Source of the DNA: an uncultured Bacteroides sp.
Lineage (GTDB): Bacteria > Bacteroidota > Bacteroidia > Bacteroidales > Bacteroidaceae
Assembly (NCBI RefSeq): GCF_937912035.1
Contig: NZ_CALDPF010000007.1
Coordinates: 1 to 64,000, forward strand
Reading direction: 5' to 3'
DNA: 64,000 nt
Shown here: one piece after another, positions 53,080-62,117 of the stretch
Position numbering within the stretch: the first letter of the stretch is position 1
How the letters are laid out: every line of letters begins with the position of its first letter
Program-made: the position numbers and the translations under genes
Notes under the pieces: generated by a model
Database searches by the model: none
Seen by the model: only the letters and a program-made list of their open reading frames with translations
What the model was told of the DNA's origin: nothing

Positions 53080-54021
53080 ATGGAAAATAGAAGTTTAGTT
53101 ACTATTGCCGAACATTCCAAGGAGAAAATACTTTATCTTCTGGAAATGGCAAGAGAATTTGAGAAGAAGCCGAACCGTAGCCTTCTGGCAGGAAGAATTG
53201 TGGCAACATTGTTTTTTGAGCCATCAACTCGTACTCGCCTTAGTTTTGAAACAGCAGCTAACCGTCTGGGTGCAAAAGTAATAGGTTTTACAGACCCTAA
53301 GGTAACAAGCTCATCAAAAGGCGAGACTCTGAAGGATACCATTATGATGGTGAGCAACTATGCTGACATTATCGTAATGAGACACTATCTGGAAGGAGCT
53401 GCAAGATACGCAAGCGAGGTAACAAAAGTGCCTATCGTAAATGCGGGCGACGGTGCAAACCAACACCCTTCGCAAACTATGCTGGACTTGTATTCCATAT
53501 ACAAAACACAGGGAACTCTGGAAAACCTGAACATCTACATGGTGGGCGACCTGAAATACGGACGTACAGTACACTCTCTCTTGATGGCTATGCGCCATTT
53601 CAATCCTACATTCCACTTCATTGCACCGGACGAACTGAAAATGCCGGAAGAATACAAAATCTACTGCAAGGAACATAATATTAAATATGTGGAGCACACT
53701 GAATTCAACGAAGATGTGATTGCTGATGCAGATATTCTTTACATGACACGTGTGCAAAGAGAACGCTTCACCGACTTGATGGAATATGAGAGAGTAAAAG
53801 ATGTATATATTCTGAACAACAAAATGCTGGACAAGACACGCCCTAACCTGCGTATCCTGCATCCACTGCCTAGAGTCAACGAAATCGCTTACGACGTAGA
53901 TGACAATCCAAAAGCATACTACTTCCAGCAGGCTCAAAACGGACTATATGCCCGTCAGGCTATTCTTTGCGACGTATTGGGTATTACTCTTGACGAGGTA
54001 AAAGCCGATACAGAAAAATAA
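53080..54021 (+). CDS. pyrB: Aspartate carbamoyltransferase, catalytic subunit
   Basis: PyrB forms carbamoyl-aspartate, the first committed step of pyrimidine synthesis. The 313-residue protein has the carbamoyl phosphate motif FFEPSTRTRLSFE near residues 47-59, SSSKGETLKDT with the active-site Lys, the HPSQTMLDLY motif and the C-terminal HPLPRVNEI. The regulatory gene pyrI follows after 20 bp. I chose 53080 because the upstream frame lies before the promoter and does not match the family. Confidence 0.96.
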   Translation: MENRSLVTIAEHSKEKILYLLEMAREFEKKPNRSLLAGRIVATLFFEPSTRTRLSFETAANRLGAKVIGFTDPKVTSSSKGETLKDTIMMVSNYADIIVMRHYLEGAARYASEVTKVPIVNAGDGANQHPSQTMLDLYSIYKTQGTLENLNIYMVGDLKYGRTVHSLLMAMRHFNPTFHFIAPDELKMPEEYKIYCKEHNIKYVEHTEFNEDVIADADILYMTRVQRERFTDLMEYERVKDVYILNNKMLDKTRPNLRILHPLPRVNEIAYDVDDNPKAYYFQQAQNGLYARQAILCDVLGITLDEVKADTEK

Positions 54022-54041
54022 TAACAGGATATAAATACATT

Positions 54042-54506
54042 TTGACCATGAACGAAAAAAAAGAACTGCAGGTAGCCGCTCTTGAAAACGGCACTGTAAT
54101 AGACCATATACCGTCAGACAAACTTTTCACCGTAGTTTCACTGCTGAACCTCAAGGACATGGACAGCAATATCACTATAGGATATAACCTTGAAAGCAAG
54201 AAACTAGGTAAAAAGGGTATCATAAAAATAGCTGACAAATTTTTCACAGACGAAGAAATCAACCGTATTTCTGTAGTTGCATCAAACATCAAACTGAATG
54301 TAATCAGAAACTATGCCGTTGTGGAAAAGAAAGAAGCAATCATGCCTGACGAACTGAAAGGTATAGTGAAATGCAACAATCCTAAATGTATCACAAACAA
54401 CGAACCTATGCAGACTTGGTTCCACGTGACTGACAAGGAAAAAGGACTGTTGAAATGTCATTACTGCGAAAAAGAACAGCAGAAGGACAATATTAAACTT
54501 ATCTGA
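54042..54506 (+). CDS. pyrI: Aspartate carbamoyltransferase, regulatory subunit
   Basis: PyrI carries the allosteric nucleotide site and zinc domain that join catalytic trimers into the E. coli-type holoenzyme. The 154 residues hold the nucleotide-binding region (LQVAALENGTVIDHIPSDKLFTVV) and four zinc Cys at 111, 116, 139 and 142. The Met at 54048 is an alternative start. Its position right after pyrB supports feedback regulation of the pathway by nucleotides. Confidence 0.95.
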   Translation: MTMNEKKELQVAALENGTVIDHIPSDKLFTVVSLLNLKDMDSNITIGYNLESKKLGKKGIIKIADKFFTDEEINRISVVASNIKLNVIRNYAVVEKKEAIMPDELKGIVKCNNPKCITNNEPMQTWFHVTDKEKGLLKCHYCEKEQQKDNIKLI

Positions 54507-54508
54507 TA

Positions 54509-55075
54509 ATGAAGCAGGACTGGAAACCCGGAACAATGGTTTATCCGCTTCCTGCCGTAATGGTGAGTTGCGGCAGTTGTGAAGAAGAATATAATATAAT
54601 CACTGTAGCGTGGGTGGGTACTATATGTACCAACCCACCTATGTGTTACATATCGGTAAGGCCGGAAAGGCACTCCTATCCTATTCTGAAAAAGAATATG
54701 GAATTTGTGATAAACCTTACCACTAAAGATATGGCATATGCCACAGACTGGTGTGGAGTGAGATCGGGCAAGAACTTCAACAAGTTCAGCGAAATGAAAC
54801 TAACACCGGGAAAAGCATCTGTGGTCAATGCTCCCATTATAGAAGAATCACCACTCTGTATAGAATGCAGGGTAAAAGAAGTGATATCACTGGGATCGCA
54901 CGATATGTTCATAGCCGATGTGGTAAACGTTAAAGCCGACGAGAAATACCTTGATTCGGAAACCGGAAAATTCGAACTCGCTAAATCAAACCTTCTTGTA
55001 TATGCACATGGAGGATATTATGAAATGGGAAAGAAGATTGGCAAATTCGGATGGTCGGTAGAAAAAAAGAAATAA
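54509..55075 (+). CDS. Flavin reductase-like FMN-binding protein
   Basis: This 188-residue protein has the flavin reductase fold. The opening is WKPGTMVYPLPAVMVSCG, followed by NIITVAWVGTICTNPPMCYISVRPERHSY, where the ribityl phosphate is bound, and later GSHDMFIADVVNVKADE. It is a cytoplasmic FMN protein that may reduce flavin or act in a redox reaction not known. It starts two bases after pyrI and ends seven bases before the outer membrane gene, so it belongs to the pyrBI transcript. The link to pyrimidine synthesis is not understood. Confidence 0.85.
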   Translation: MKQDWKPGTMVYPLPAVMVSCGSCEEEYNIITVAWVGTICTNPPMCYISVRPERHSYPILKKNMEFVINLTTKDMAYATDWCGVRSGKNFNKFSEMKLTPGKASVVNAPIIEESPLCIECRVKEVISLGSHDMFIADVVNVKADEKYLDSETGKFELAKSNLLVYAHGGYYEMGKKIGKFGWSVEKKK

Positions 55076-55082
55076 TCTGCCA

Positions 55083-55820
55083 ATGAAAAGATTATGCTTG
55101 ACTATATTTTCAGCAATAATGCTTGCATGCAGCACAAATCTGTATGCACAAGATATTATGCTGCATAATGACAAGCAGAAAAAACAAAAGATAAGTATTG
55201 GTATTAAAGGTGGATTCAACTCCACTATGATGTTTACCGACGAGCTACGCTATGGAGAGCAGGATATAACGGATATCCAAAACAACTATAAGGTAGGATA
55301 CATCGGAACTTTGTTCATACGAATACCTGTAAAAAACAAACATTTCCTTCAGCCTGAAGTTTCGTATGCAGTATCGCAAGGAAGTATAAGCATGAGCAAT
55401 CTCAGAGAGAATGCGACAATTCTGGAAGACAACGCACTGATTAAAACAAAAATATCATCCTTTGAAGTTCCGCTTCTGTACGGATATAAATTTATTGACT
55501 CATATCCGTATGGAATGTCTTTTTTCCTAGGACCTAAAGTGGCTTGGACCATAAAGAAACAAACCTCAAGCGAATATTCAGGTTTCTATCAGAAAAACAT
55601 CAAAGAAAACATTAAGCCTTTCAATTATAGTGCAGTACTGGGAATAGGAGTAAATATATCAAATATATTCTTTGACTTCAGATACGAAATAGGATGTAAC
55701 AACATTACGGAATCCATAGTTTACGATAAAGACCAGACTATGGAACCTTACAATGAAAAGGATCTGACACTCAAAAGACGAAAAAACATTATGAGTTTTT
55801 CAGTGGGGGTAATTTTCTGA
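55083..55820 (+). CDS. PorT-type outer membrane beta-barrel protein
   Basis: This 245-residue protein has a signal peptide (to about residue 22, NLYAQ) and eight or so strands. IGIKGGFNSTMMFTDELR and GTLFIRIPVKNKHFLQPEVSYAVSQG are typical of the OMP_b-brl_2 (PorT-like) family. It ends FSVGVIF with terminal Phe. The role is unknown. It is the fourth gene of the pyrBI group and 41 bp from glyA. Confidence 0.8.
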   Translation: MKRLCLTIFSAIMLACSTNLYAQDIMLHNDKQKKQKISIGIKGGFNSTMMFTDELRYGEQDITDIQNNYKVGYIGTLFIRIPVKNKHFLQPEVSYAVSQGSISMSNLRENATILEDNALIKTKISSFEVPLLYGYKFIDSYPYGMSFFLGPKVAWTIKKQTSSEYSGFYQKNIKENIKPFNYSAVLGIGVNISNIFFDFRYEIGCNNITESIVYDKDQTMEPYNEKDLTLKRRKNIMSFSVGVIF

Positions 55821-55861
55821 TTTAAACATTATATTATTAACATACAATACATTGATTAACT

Positions 55862-57142
55862 ATGAAAAGAGATGAATTGATTTTTGGAATTATAGAAAAA
55901 GAACATCAGCGTCAGCTTAAAGGTATAGAGCTGATTGCTTCGGAAAACTTCGTAAGCGACCAGGTTATGGAAGCTATGGGTTCTTGCCTTACAAACAAAT
56001 ACGCAGAGGGTTATCCGGGAAAAAGATATTATGGTGGTTGTGAAGTAGTTGACCAGAGTGAACAGATTGCAATTGACAGACTTAAACAGATTTTCGGAGC
56101 TGAATGGGCTAACGTACAGCCACACTCAGGAGCACAGGCTAATGCTGCTGTATTTCTGGCAGTATTGAATCCGGGTGACAAGTTTATGGGACTTAATCTG
56201 GCTCACGGAGGACATCTGTCACATGGTTCTGCTGTAAATACATCAGGTATATTATATACTCCTTGTGAATACAACCTGAACAAGGAAACAGGAAGAGTGG
56301 ATTACGACCAAATGGAAGAAATCGCTTTGAGAGAAAGACCGAAACTCATCGTGGGTGGCGGTTCAGCATATTCAAGAGAATGGGACTATAAGAGAATGAG
56401 AGACATTGCCGACAAGGTAGGAGCATTGCTTATGATTGACATGGCTCATCCAGCAGGACTTATTGCTGCCGGATTGCTTGACAACCCAGTGAAATATGCT
56501 CATATCGTGACTTCTACTACTCACAAGACATTACGCGGTCCTCGCGGTGGCGTTATCATGATGGGTAAGGACTTCCCTAACCCATGGGGAAAGAAAACTC
56601 CAAAGGGTGAAATCAAGATGATGTCACAACTTCTTGACTCAGCTGTATTCCCAGGTATTCAGGGTGGTCCGCTAGAACATGTAATAGCAGCCAAAGCTGT
56701 TGCATTCGGCGAATGTCTGCAGCCAGAATATAAGGAATATCAGATGCAGGTTAAGAAGAATGCCGCTGCACTGGCACAGGCTCTTATGGACAGAGGATTC
56801 ACTATCGTATCAGGTGGTACAGACAACCACTCTATGCTTGTCGATCTGAGAACAAAATACCCAGACCTTACAGGTAAAGTAGCTGAAAAGGCTTTGGTAT
56901 CGGCTGATATCACAGTGAACAAGAATATGGTTCCTTTTGACACACGTTCTGCTTTCCAGACTTCAGGAATCCGCCTTGGAACTCCTGCCATCACTACACG
57001 TGGTGCTAAAGAAGATTTAATGTATGAAATAGCAGAAATGATTGAAACAGTCCTTTCTAATGTAGATAACGAAGAAGTTATCGCTTCAGTAAGGGCTAGA
57101 GTAAACGAAAAGATGAAGAATTATCCTATTTTTGCTTATTGA
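55862..57142 (+). CDS. glyA: Serine hydroxymethyltransferase
   Basis: GlyA interconverts serine and glycine with tetrahydrofolate and feeds one-carbon units to purine and thymidylate synthesis. The 426-residue PLP enzyme has PLP lysine 222 (TSTTHKTLRGPRGG), GIELIASENF at 21-30, NKYAEGYPGKRYYGG at 45-59 and HGGHLSHG at 115-122. It is the fifth gene of the run that starts with pyrB, and may share its promoter. A terminator follows. Confidence 0.97.
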   Translation: MKRDELIFGIIEKEHQRQLKGIELIASENFVSDQVMEAMGSCLTNKYAEGYPGKRYYGGCEVVDQSEQIAIDRLKQIFGAEWANVQPHSGAQANAAVFLAVLNPGDKFMGLNLAHGGHLSHGSAVNTSGILYTPCEYNLNKETGRVDYDQMEEIALRERPKLIVGGGSAYSREWDYKRMRDIADKVGALLMIDMAHPAGLIAAGLLDNPVKYAHIVTSTTHKTLRGPRGGVIMMGKDFPNPWGKKTPKGEIKMMSQLLDSAVFPGIQGGPLEHVIAAKAVAFGECLQPEYKEYQMQVKKNAAALAQALMDRGFTIVSGGTDNHSMLVDLRTKYPDLTGKVAEKALVSADITVNKNMVPFDTRSAFQTSGIRLGTPAITTRGAKEDLMYEIAEMIETVLSNVDNEEVIASVRARVNEKMKNYPIFAY

Positions 57143-57198
57143 TAAATTTCCCAAAACTGTACATTTCAATAATGTATGGTTCTAATTTTAATTCTGTA

Positions 57199-57247
57199 AA
57201 AAGACGATAAGAGAACAATTTTATAATTGGACTTTTATCGTCTTTTA
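57199..57247 (+). terminator. Terminator of glyA
   Basis: AAAAGACGATAA (57199-57210) pairs with TTATCGTCTTTT (57235-57246), 56 bp beyond the glyA stop. Confidence 0.7.
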
Positions 57248-57344
57248 TTTGTTTATATAAAACAAGTCCGGTAAAAACTATATTATAATTGAAATAATAG
57301 GCTATAAAAAGAGCATTTATAATAATATTTTCACGACTTCTTAT

Positions 57345-57352
57345 TATATTTG
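57345..57352 (+). promoter_or_regulatory. -7 element of the gene at 57382
   Basis: TATATTTG, 29 bp before the start codon. Confidence 0.55.
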
Positions 57353-57381
57353 TACTTATAACAACATAAACCCATAAAACT

Positions 57382-57702
57382 ATGTTTACAATTCAAGCTA
57401 ACCCTTCAGGCACAAGAAGTCTGAACATATCGGAAGAAAATCTTAAGACAATAGAAAAATATTCTCTGTTCCAGCAACTTATTGACAGCAACGGTATAGT
57501 TGACGAAAGTGTTCTGGAGAAGTTAAAACTCAATATACGTTCCATTATAGGTTCGTCTGAAAACGACTGTAAGGACTTGCTTGACCTCTGTCTGAACGTG
57601 ATTTATCACGACAATATGAAGGCTTTCGGTCTGCATCAGCTCATCATGCTGTACATCAACTGGGAGAGAGAAAAAGGTAATATCGAAGAAACAGAAGAAT
57701 AA
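57382..57702 (+). CDS. Small conserved hypothetical protein upstream of YgiQ
   Basis: This is a 106-residue helical, acidic protein (opening MFTIQANPSGTRSLNIS). It has no signal peptide or membrane segment, and I do not recognise a domain. It has its own promoter element and is separated from the YgiQ start by only 3 bases, so translation of the two is likely coupled and the products may act together. The gene is real by codon use and position. No function can be given. Confidence 0.75.
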   Translation: MFTIQANPSGTRSLNISEENLKTIEKYSLFQQLIDSNGIVDESVLEKLKLNIRSIIGSSENDCKDLLDLCLNVIYHDNMKAFGLHQLIMLYINWEREKGNIEETEE

Positions 57703-57705
57703 ACC

Positions 57706-59523
57706 TTGAAAGAACATAATCTAACGGACTGGTTGCCTACGACCAAGAAAGAAGTAGAGCTAAGAGGATGGGATGAACTGGATGTCATTCTGTTCAGTGG
57801 TGATGCATATGTTGACCATCCGTCGTTCGGAGCTGCCGTGATAGGAAGAATGCTTGAGGCACAAGGACTTAAAGTTGCCATCGTACCACAGCCAAACTGG
57901 CGTGACGACCTTCGTGACTTCAAGAAACTTGGAAAGCCAAGACTCTTTTTCGGAATATCAGCCGGATGTATGGACAGTATGGTGAACAAATATACTGCCA
58001 ACAAGCGCTTACGAAGCGAAGACGCATATACTCCTGACGGACGACACGACATGCGCCCTGAATATCCTACTATTGTATATTCACAGATATTGAAGAAACT
58101 CTATCCCGATGTTCCTGTCATTATTGGCGGAATAGAGGCTTCACTGCGTCGTCTTACCCACTACGATTACTGGCAGGACAAGGTCAGACAGTCTATTCTG
58201 TTGGATTCAGGTGCCGACCTGCTGATTTATGGTATGGGAGAAAAACCAATCACAGACTTATGCAGACACATGTCTGAAAATCCAACCATACCGACAGATA
58301 TTCTTCAGACTGCATACGTTTGCAAAAAGGAAGAATTCAAGCCCGAAGAGAATGACTTGAGACTTTACTCTCATGAAGAATGCCTGAAAGACAAGAAGAA
58401 ACAGGCTGAAAACTTCAGACATATAGAAGAGGAATCGAACAAATATGCAGCACAGAGGATTATCCAGGAGTCTGGCAAGAAAGTGGTTGTGGTAAATCCG
58501 CCTTATCCGCCAATGACTCAGGGCGAGCTGGATATGTCGTTCGACCTGCCATATACACGCCTTCCGCATCCGAAATACAAAAACAAACGTATTCCGGCAT
58601 ACGATATGATAAAGTTCTCCGTCAACCTCCACAGAGGATGTTTCGGAGGATGCGCATTCTGCACCATATCGGCCCATCAGGGTAAATTCATAGTAAGCCG
58701 AAGCAAGGAAAGTATTCTTAAGGAGGTGAAAGCGATAACAGAAATGCCAGATTTCAAGGGTTATCTGAGTGATCTTGGAGGCCCATCTGCCAACATGTAT
58801 GCCATGAGAGGAAAGGACGAAAGTATGTGCCGCCGGTGCAAACGCCCTTCGTGCATTCATCCCAAAGTATGTCCTAATCTGAATACAGACCACAGACCAC
58901 TATTGGACATCTATCATGCCGTAGATACACTTCCAGGAATCAAAAAGAGCTTTATTGGCAGCGGTGTGCGATACGACCTGCTTCTGCACGAAAGCAAAGA
59001 CCCGGCTGTAAATAAAAGCACTCAGGAATATACTCGAGAACTGATAATGAAACACGTGAGCGGACGACTGAAAGTAGCACCTGAGCACACAAGCGACAAA
59101 GTGCTTTACGTCATGCGCAAACCTCCGTTCGAACAGTTTGAAAGGTTCAAGAAGATATTCGACCGCATAAATACGGAACATAACCTGCGCCAACAGATTA
59201 TACCATACTTCATAAGCAGTCACCCAGGATGTACGGCTGAGGATATGGCAGAACTGGCAGTTATAACCAAAAGGCTTGACTTCCATCTGGAACAGGTTCA
59301 GGACTTCACTCCTACTCCTATGACTGTCGCTACAGAAGCCTGGTACACGGGTTATCATCCTTACACCCTCGAACCAATCTTCTCTGCAAAAACGCAGAAA
59401 GAGAAACTTGCGCAACGCATGTTTTTCTTCTGGTACAAGCCAGAGGAAAGAAAGAATATTATCAATGAATTGAGGCGTATGGGAAGGAATGACCTTATAG
59501 ACAAACTTTACAAAAAGAGATAA
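57706..59523 (+). CDS. YgiQ-family radical SAM protein
   Basis: This is a 605-residue protein. The N-terminal domain (residues 1-~290) resembles a B12-binding-like Rossmann fold (DVILFSGDAYVDHPSFGAAVIGRMLEAQG). The radical SAM core follows, with Cys312, Cys316 and Cys319 in RGCFGGCAFC, which bind the 4Fe-4S cluster. A further Cys cluster (CRRCKRPSCIHPKVC, about 380-395) may hold another metal. Its substrate is unknown for the whole family. The start codon is TTG at 57706, three bases after the small gene. A strong terminator follows. Confidence 0.9.
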   Translation: MKEHNLTDWLPTTKKEVELRGWDELDVILFSGDAYVDHPSFGAAVIGRMLEAQGLKVAIVPQPNWRDDLRDFKKLGKPRLFFGISAGCMDSMVNKYTANKRLRSEDAYTPDGRHDMRPEYPTIVYSQILKKLYPDVPVIIGGIEASLRRLTHYDYWQDKVRQSILLDSGADLLIYGMGEKPITDLCRHMSENPTIPTDILQTAYVCKKEEFKPEENDLRLYSHEECLKDKKKQAENFRHIEEESNKYAAQRIIQESGKKVVVVNPPYPPMTQGELDMSFDLPYTRLPHPKYKNKRIPAYDMIKFSVNLHRGCFGGCAFCTISAHQGKFIVSRSKESILKEVKAITEMPDFKGYLSDLGGPSANMYAMRGKDESMCRRCKRPSCIHPKVCPNLNTDHRPLLDIYHAVDTLPGIKKSFIGSGVRYDLLLHESKDPAVNKSTQEYTRELIMKHVSGRLKVAPEHTSDKVLYVMRKPPFEQFERFKKIFDRINTEHNLRQQIIPYFISSHPGCTAEDMAELAVITKRLDFHLEQVQDFTPTPMTVATEAWYTGYHPYTLEPIFSAKTQKEKLAQRMFFFWYKPEERKNIINELRRMGRNDLIDKLYKKR

Positions 59524-59580
59524 AAAAGACGAGTGAAACAAACGATAATTCTTATGAATATTTTGTTTCACTCGTCTTTT
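59524..59580 (+). terminator. Strong bidirectional terminator
   Basis: A perfect 19-bp stem, AAAAGACGAGTGAAACAAA (59524-59542) with 59562-59580, between convergent genes. Confidence 0.85.
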
Positions 59581-59581
59581 A

Positions 59582-60487
59582 TTATTCAACCTTCAACTCC
59601 ACGACTTCACGTACAAGATACGTCCCATCATATTCAGCGGCAAAGCCTTCGTCCCACTTTCCGTTATATTCAAGTCTTAATGTAGCTTTTACAGGCTTGC
59701 CGTTTTTTTGACCTTTAGTTATTTTGTCATACTTTTCAAGCAACTGGCCGGTCTTGTCAACAATCCAGAACTCTCTGTCGCTGCCGGAAGGAGTAAACGC
59801 TCTTACTTCATGTCCTATTCTTAATTCGCCTTCCATGGTGTAAAGCAAGTCCATAGAGGTTGAATCCGTTTCAGTTTCACACAGTTCGATACTGTTTTCA
59901 TCAAACAGCGGCGCATCCTGACCAATTTCCATAAAAACAGCCTTGTCCGGAGCATTATCGTATATTTCAAAATATCTCATTCCGCTATTACCCGTTCCCC
60001 AACCATTGCACGTACTCGGAACAGGTTCCTGCTTCTTCATACTGTCTATCATCTCAACATAAACACCGTCAGGGAGCATTACATATCTGCGTACCCCACT
60101 ACGGCCGGAAGCCGTTTCTTCAAACCTGCATGTCTGACTTTTATCCCAGTCTGCGGAGCTTGAAAGTATATCTATAACATCGTCTATACGTTTATTCTTC
60201 AACTGGAATATTCTGATTAAAGCGTGAGGAGCAATATCACCATTCCTTACCATTACCACACCAGGAAGCAACGGATCGACCAAAAGCCTTATGTCACCAT
60301 TACTTTGAGCCATCAGTTTCAAACCGGCTCCGGAAATTTCTTTCCATTCAAATCCTTCGTATGGTTTTCTTTGAGACAGCGATACAGATGTATCATTCTT
60401 ACTTGCAGTCTTGCTTGCCTTATTACTGTAATTGCACGATGTGCAAACAAAAAATGCTAAAGGCAACAACCAAATAAATCGTTTCAT
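59582..60487 (-). CDS. Lipoprotein of unknown function
   Basis: This is a 301-residue lipoprotein with lipobox VCTSC (Cys18). After a Ser/Lys-rich linker (about 20-40) there is a beta-rich region (YEGFEWKEISGAGLKLMAQ, HALIRIFQLKNKRIDDVIDILSSS). A second part resembles a small membrane-facing beta domain (GWGTGNSGMRYFEIYDNAPDKAVFMEIGQDAP). I recognise no named family. The Met at 60487 is preferred over 60508 because the signal peptide starts there. It is alone, leftward. Confidence 0.7.
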   Translation of the reverse strand: MKRFIWLLPLAFFVCTSCNYSNKASKTASKNDTSVSLSQRKPYEGFEWKEISGAGLKLMAQSNGDIRLLVDPLLPGVVMVRNGDIAPHALIRIFQLKNKRIDDVIDILSSSADWDKSQTCRFEETASGRSGVRRYVMLPDGVYVEMIDSMKKQEPVPSTCNGWGTGNSGMRYFEIYDNAPDKAVFMEIGQDAPLFDENSIELCETETDSTSMDLLYTMEGELRIGHEVRAFTPSGSDREFWIVDKTGQLLEKYDKITKGQKNGKPVKATLRLEYNGKWDEGFAAEYDGTYLVREVVELKVE

Positions 60488-60508
60488 AATCAATATTTTT
60501 ATAGACAA

Positions 60509-60886
60509 ATCAAATATACATTATAATTTTGACATAAACATATTGTTTAAAAATAATTCTCATAAATATACAACTAAGAGACTTTTCAGACATCAGACAC
60601 ATTGATAACAAATTAGCCTAAGAAACAACGACCATACAATCAATTATAATAATTTTACCATACTCCATGAATGCCTGTTTCAATATACTCTTTGTTTCAT
60701 GACAATATAATTAATAAAAAACCACTAATTCATAATTTAAATATTACAAATCAGTGGTTTTTAAAATATTCAATATAGATTTCCTTTTATCTAAATCGGT
60801 TCATATTAAATAGTACATTTATATTCTAAATAATACACTTACTTATAAAAATAATATCATCTTTTGTCGTAAAAAAACATCTGACT
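60509..60886. other. Gene-free AT-rich gap
   Basis: This 378-bp gap has no credible gene. The only structure seen is a hairpin, AAAAACCACT (60717-60726) with AGTGGTTTTT (60753-60762), probably a terminator for the leftward BACON gene. Confidence 0.6.
60717..60762 (-). terminator. Probable terminator of the BACON lipoprotein gene
   Basis: A 10-bp perfect stem with a 26-nt loop, lying about 125 bp beyond the stop codon. Confidence 0.5.
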
Positions 60887-61735
60887 TTATTTAACACAAG
60901 TAAAAACTTCTGTATAAATATTATCCTCAGATTCACCGTAAAGTTCTACCTTCATAGATGTTGAATTCATTTCCAATATACCTCCAATAATAGATTCATC
61001 AAAACCTTCATTAAAATCAACAACGTGCAAAATTCCTGTTCTACTAAATGTCCCATAATCTAGAGCTTCTAGCGATTCAAAATTACCAGGCAAATAACTA
61101 ATTGGTCTGTCATAATCAACACCAACTAATACATTACCATCCAATTTAAAGTTAAACGAATTAACTTTATTCCAACTACCACTATCATTTAAGAATATGT
61201 CAACCTTAAATGAATTATTTCCAAGACTAGATATCTCAAACCTATTTACATAGCTATCATAATCTATCGATTCATCTTGACTTTCTTGTTTAGTATTCTT
61301 ATCATAATCATAGCTAGCATAACTCTTCACATTCCACTTTCCTGGTATTATAGAGGCATCCACAATTACGCCATAAGAAGTTTCAGCCTTTTGTTCTATA
61401 ATAATAGTAATACTATCATCACCACATATTATTGTAATTTGAGCCTTACGTTCTACACCTGTATAATTTTTCTCCAACGATATAGAAATCACGTTTTCTC
61501 CAGCATTTCCCTGTTCTGAACTTAAAGAGACCCAAGAATCTTCAGTTGAGGCAATCCACGAATCATTAGCAATAAACTTAATAAATTGACTACTTCCATC
61601 TTCATCAGCTTTAAATTGCATTACTGCAGAGGCACCATCTGCTAAAACAATTTCACTATCAGCAGTACTTGATTCTTCACTACATGAGCATAGAGCAAAA
61701 GCTGTAAAAAACACAATAAAATAAAAGACTTTCAT
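60887..61735 (-). CDS. BACON-domain lipoprotein
   Basis: This is a 282-residue lipoprotein with lipobox LCSC (Cys18). A BACON-type beta domain at about 30-110 (SQFIKFIANDSWIASTEDSWVSLSSEQGNAGENVISISLEKNYTG, followed by AQITIICGDDSITIIIEQK) is a common carbohydrate or mucin-associated module in Bacteroides. Residues ~120-282 form a lipocalin-like beta domain (GKWNVKSYASYDYDKNTKQE, FKLDGNVLVGVDYDRPISY, GTFSRTGILHVVDFNEG) ending in EVFTCVK. It is probably on the cell surface. The Met at 61735 begins the signal peptide. No polysaccharide locus surrounds it. Confidence 0.8.
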   Translation of the reverse strand: MKVFYFIVFFTAFALCSCSEESSTADSEIVLADGASAVMQFKADEDGSSQFIKFIANDSWIASTEDSWVSLSSEQGNAGENVISISLEKNYTGVERKAQITIICGDDSITIIIEQKAETSYGVIVDASIIPGKWNVKSYASYDYDKNTKQESQDESIDYDSYVNRFEISSLGNNSFKVDIFLNDSGSWNKVNSFNFKLDGNVLVGVDYDRPISYLPGNFESLEALDYGTFSRTGILHVVDFNEGFDESIIGGILEMNSTSMKVELYGESEDNIYTEVFTCVK

Positions 61736-61750
61736 ACTTTCAATTTTTAT

Positions 61751-61831
61751 TAGGCTCAATCAAATTTTAAATTCTCATCACACAACTGAGCCATTAACCT
61801 GCGTAACAAGAATATTTTATATACAAAAATA
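61751..61831 (-). promoter_or_regulatory. Promoter and leader hairpin of the BACON gene
   Basis: The -7 element TATTTTTG on the minus strand is at 61824-61831. In the roughly 85-nt leader GGCTCA and TGAGCC can pair. The remaining gap to 62117 (about 280 bp) holds only the ABC-F terminator. Confidence 0.4.
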
Positions 61832-61973
61832 GATACATGCCCAATAAAGTATTTAAATATTCGTAAAAAAAATCCCACAAAATTCAACAATTCATAAAAA
61901 ATGTACACATTTTACAATAATACAATAAAAGCTCTTTTACTTTCCGATAAAATAAAATGAATTTTGAAAATAA

Positions 61974-62034
61974 AAACGCTCTGATATTTTAATTGAGACG
62001 ACTTACGTCTGCAATAAAATATCAAAGCGTTTAA
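61974..62034 (-). terminator. Terminator of the ABC-F gene
   Basis: AAACGCT and TGATATTTTA (61974-61991) pair with TAAAATATCA and AGCGTTT (62015-62032), with one mismatch. An inner AGACG/CGTCT stem is present and a T run follows on the minus strand. Confidence 0.7.
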
Positions 62035-62117
62035 GATATGCCTAATTCAGTATTCTATTTATTAAACTATCTATAAAAAGATATAGGTTATTCTGTTTAA
62101 AATAACAAAATCTAATC

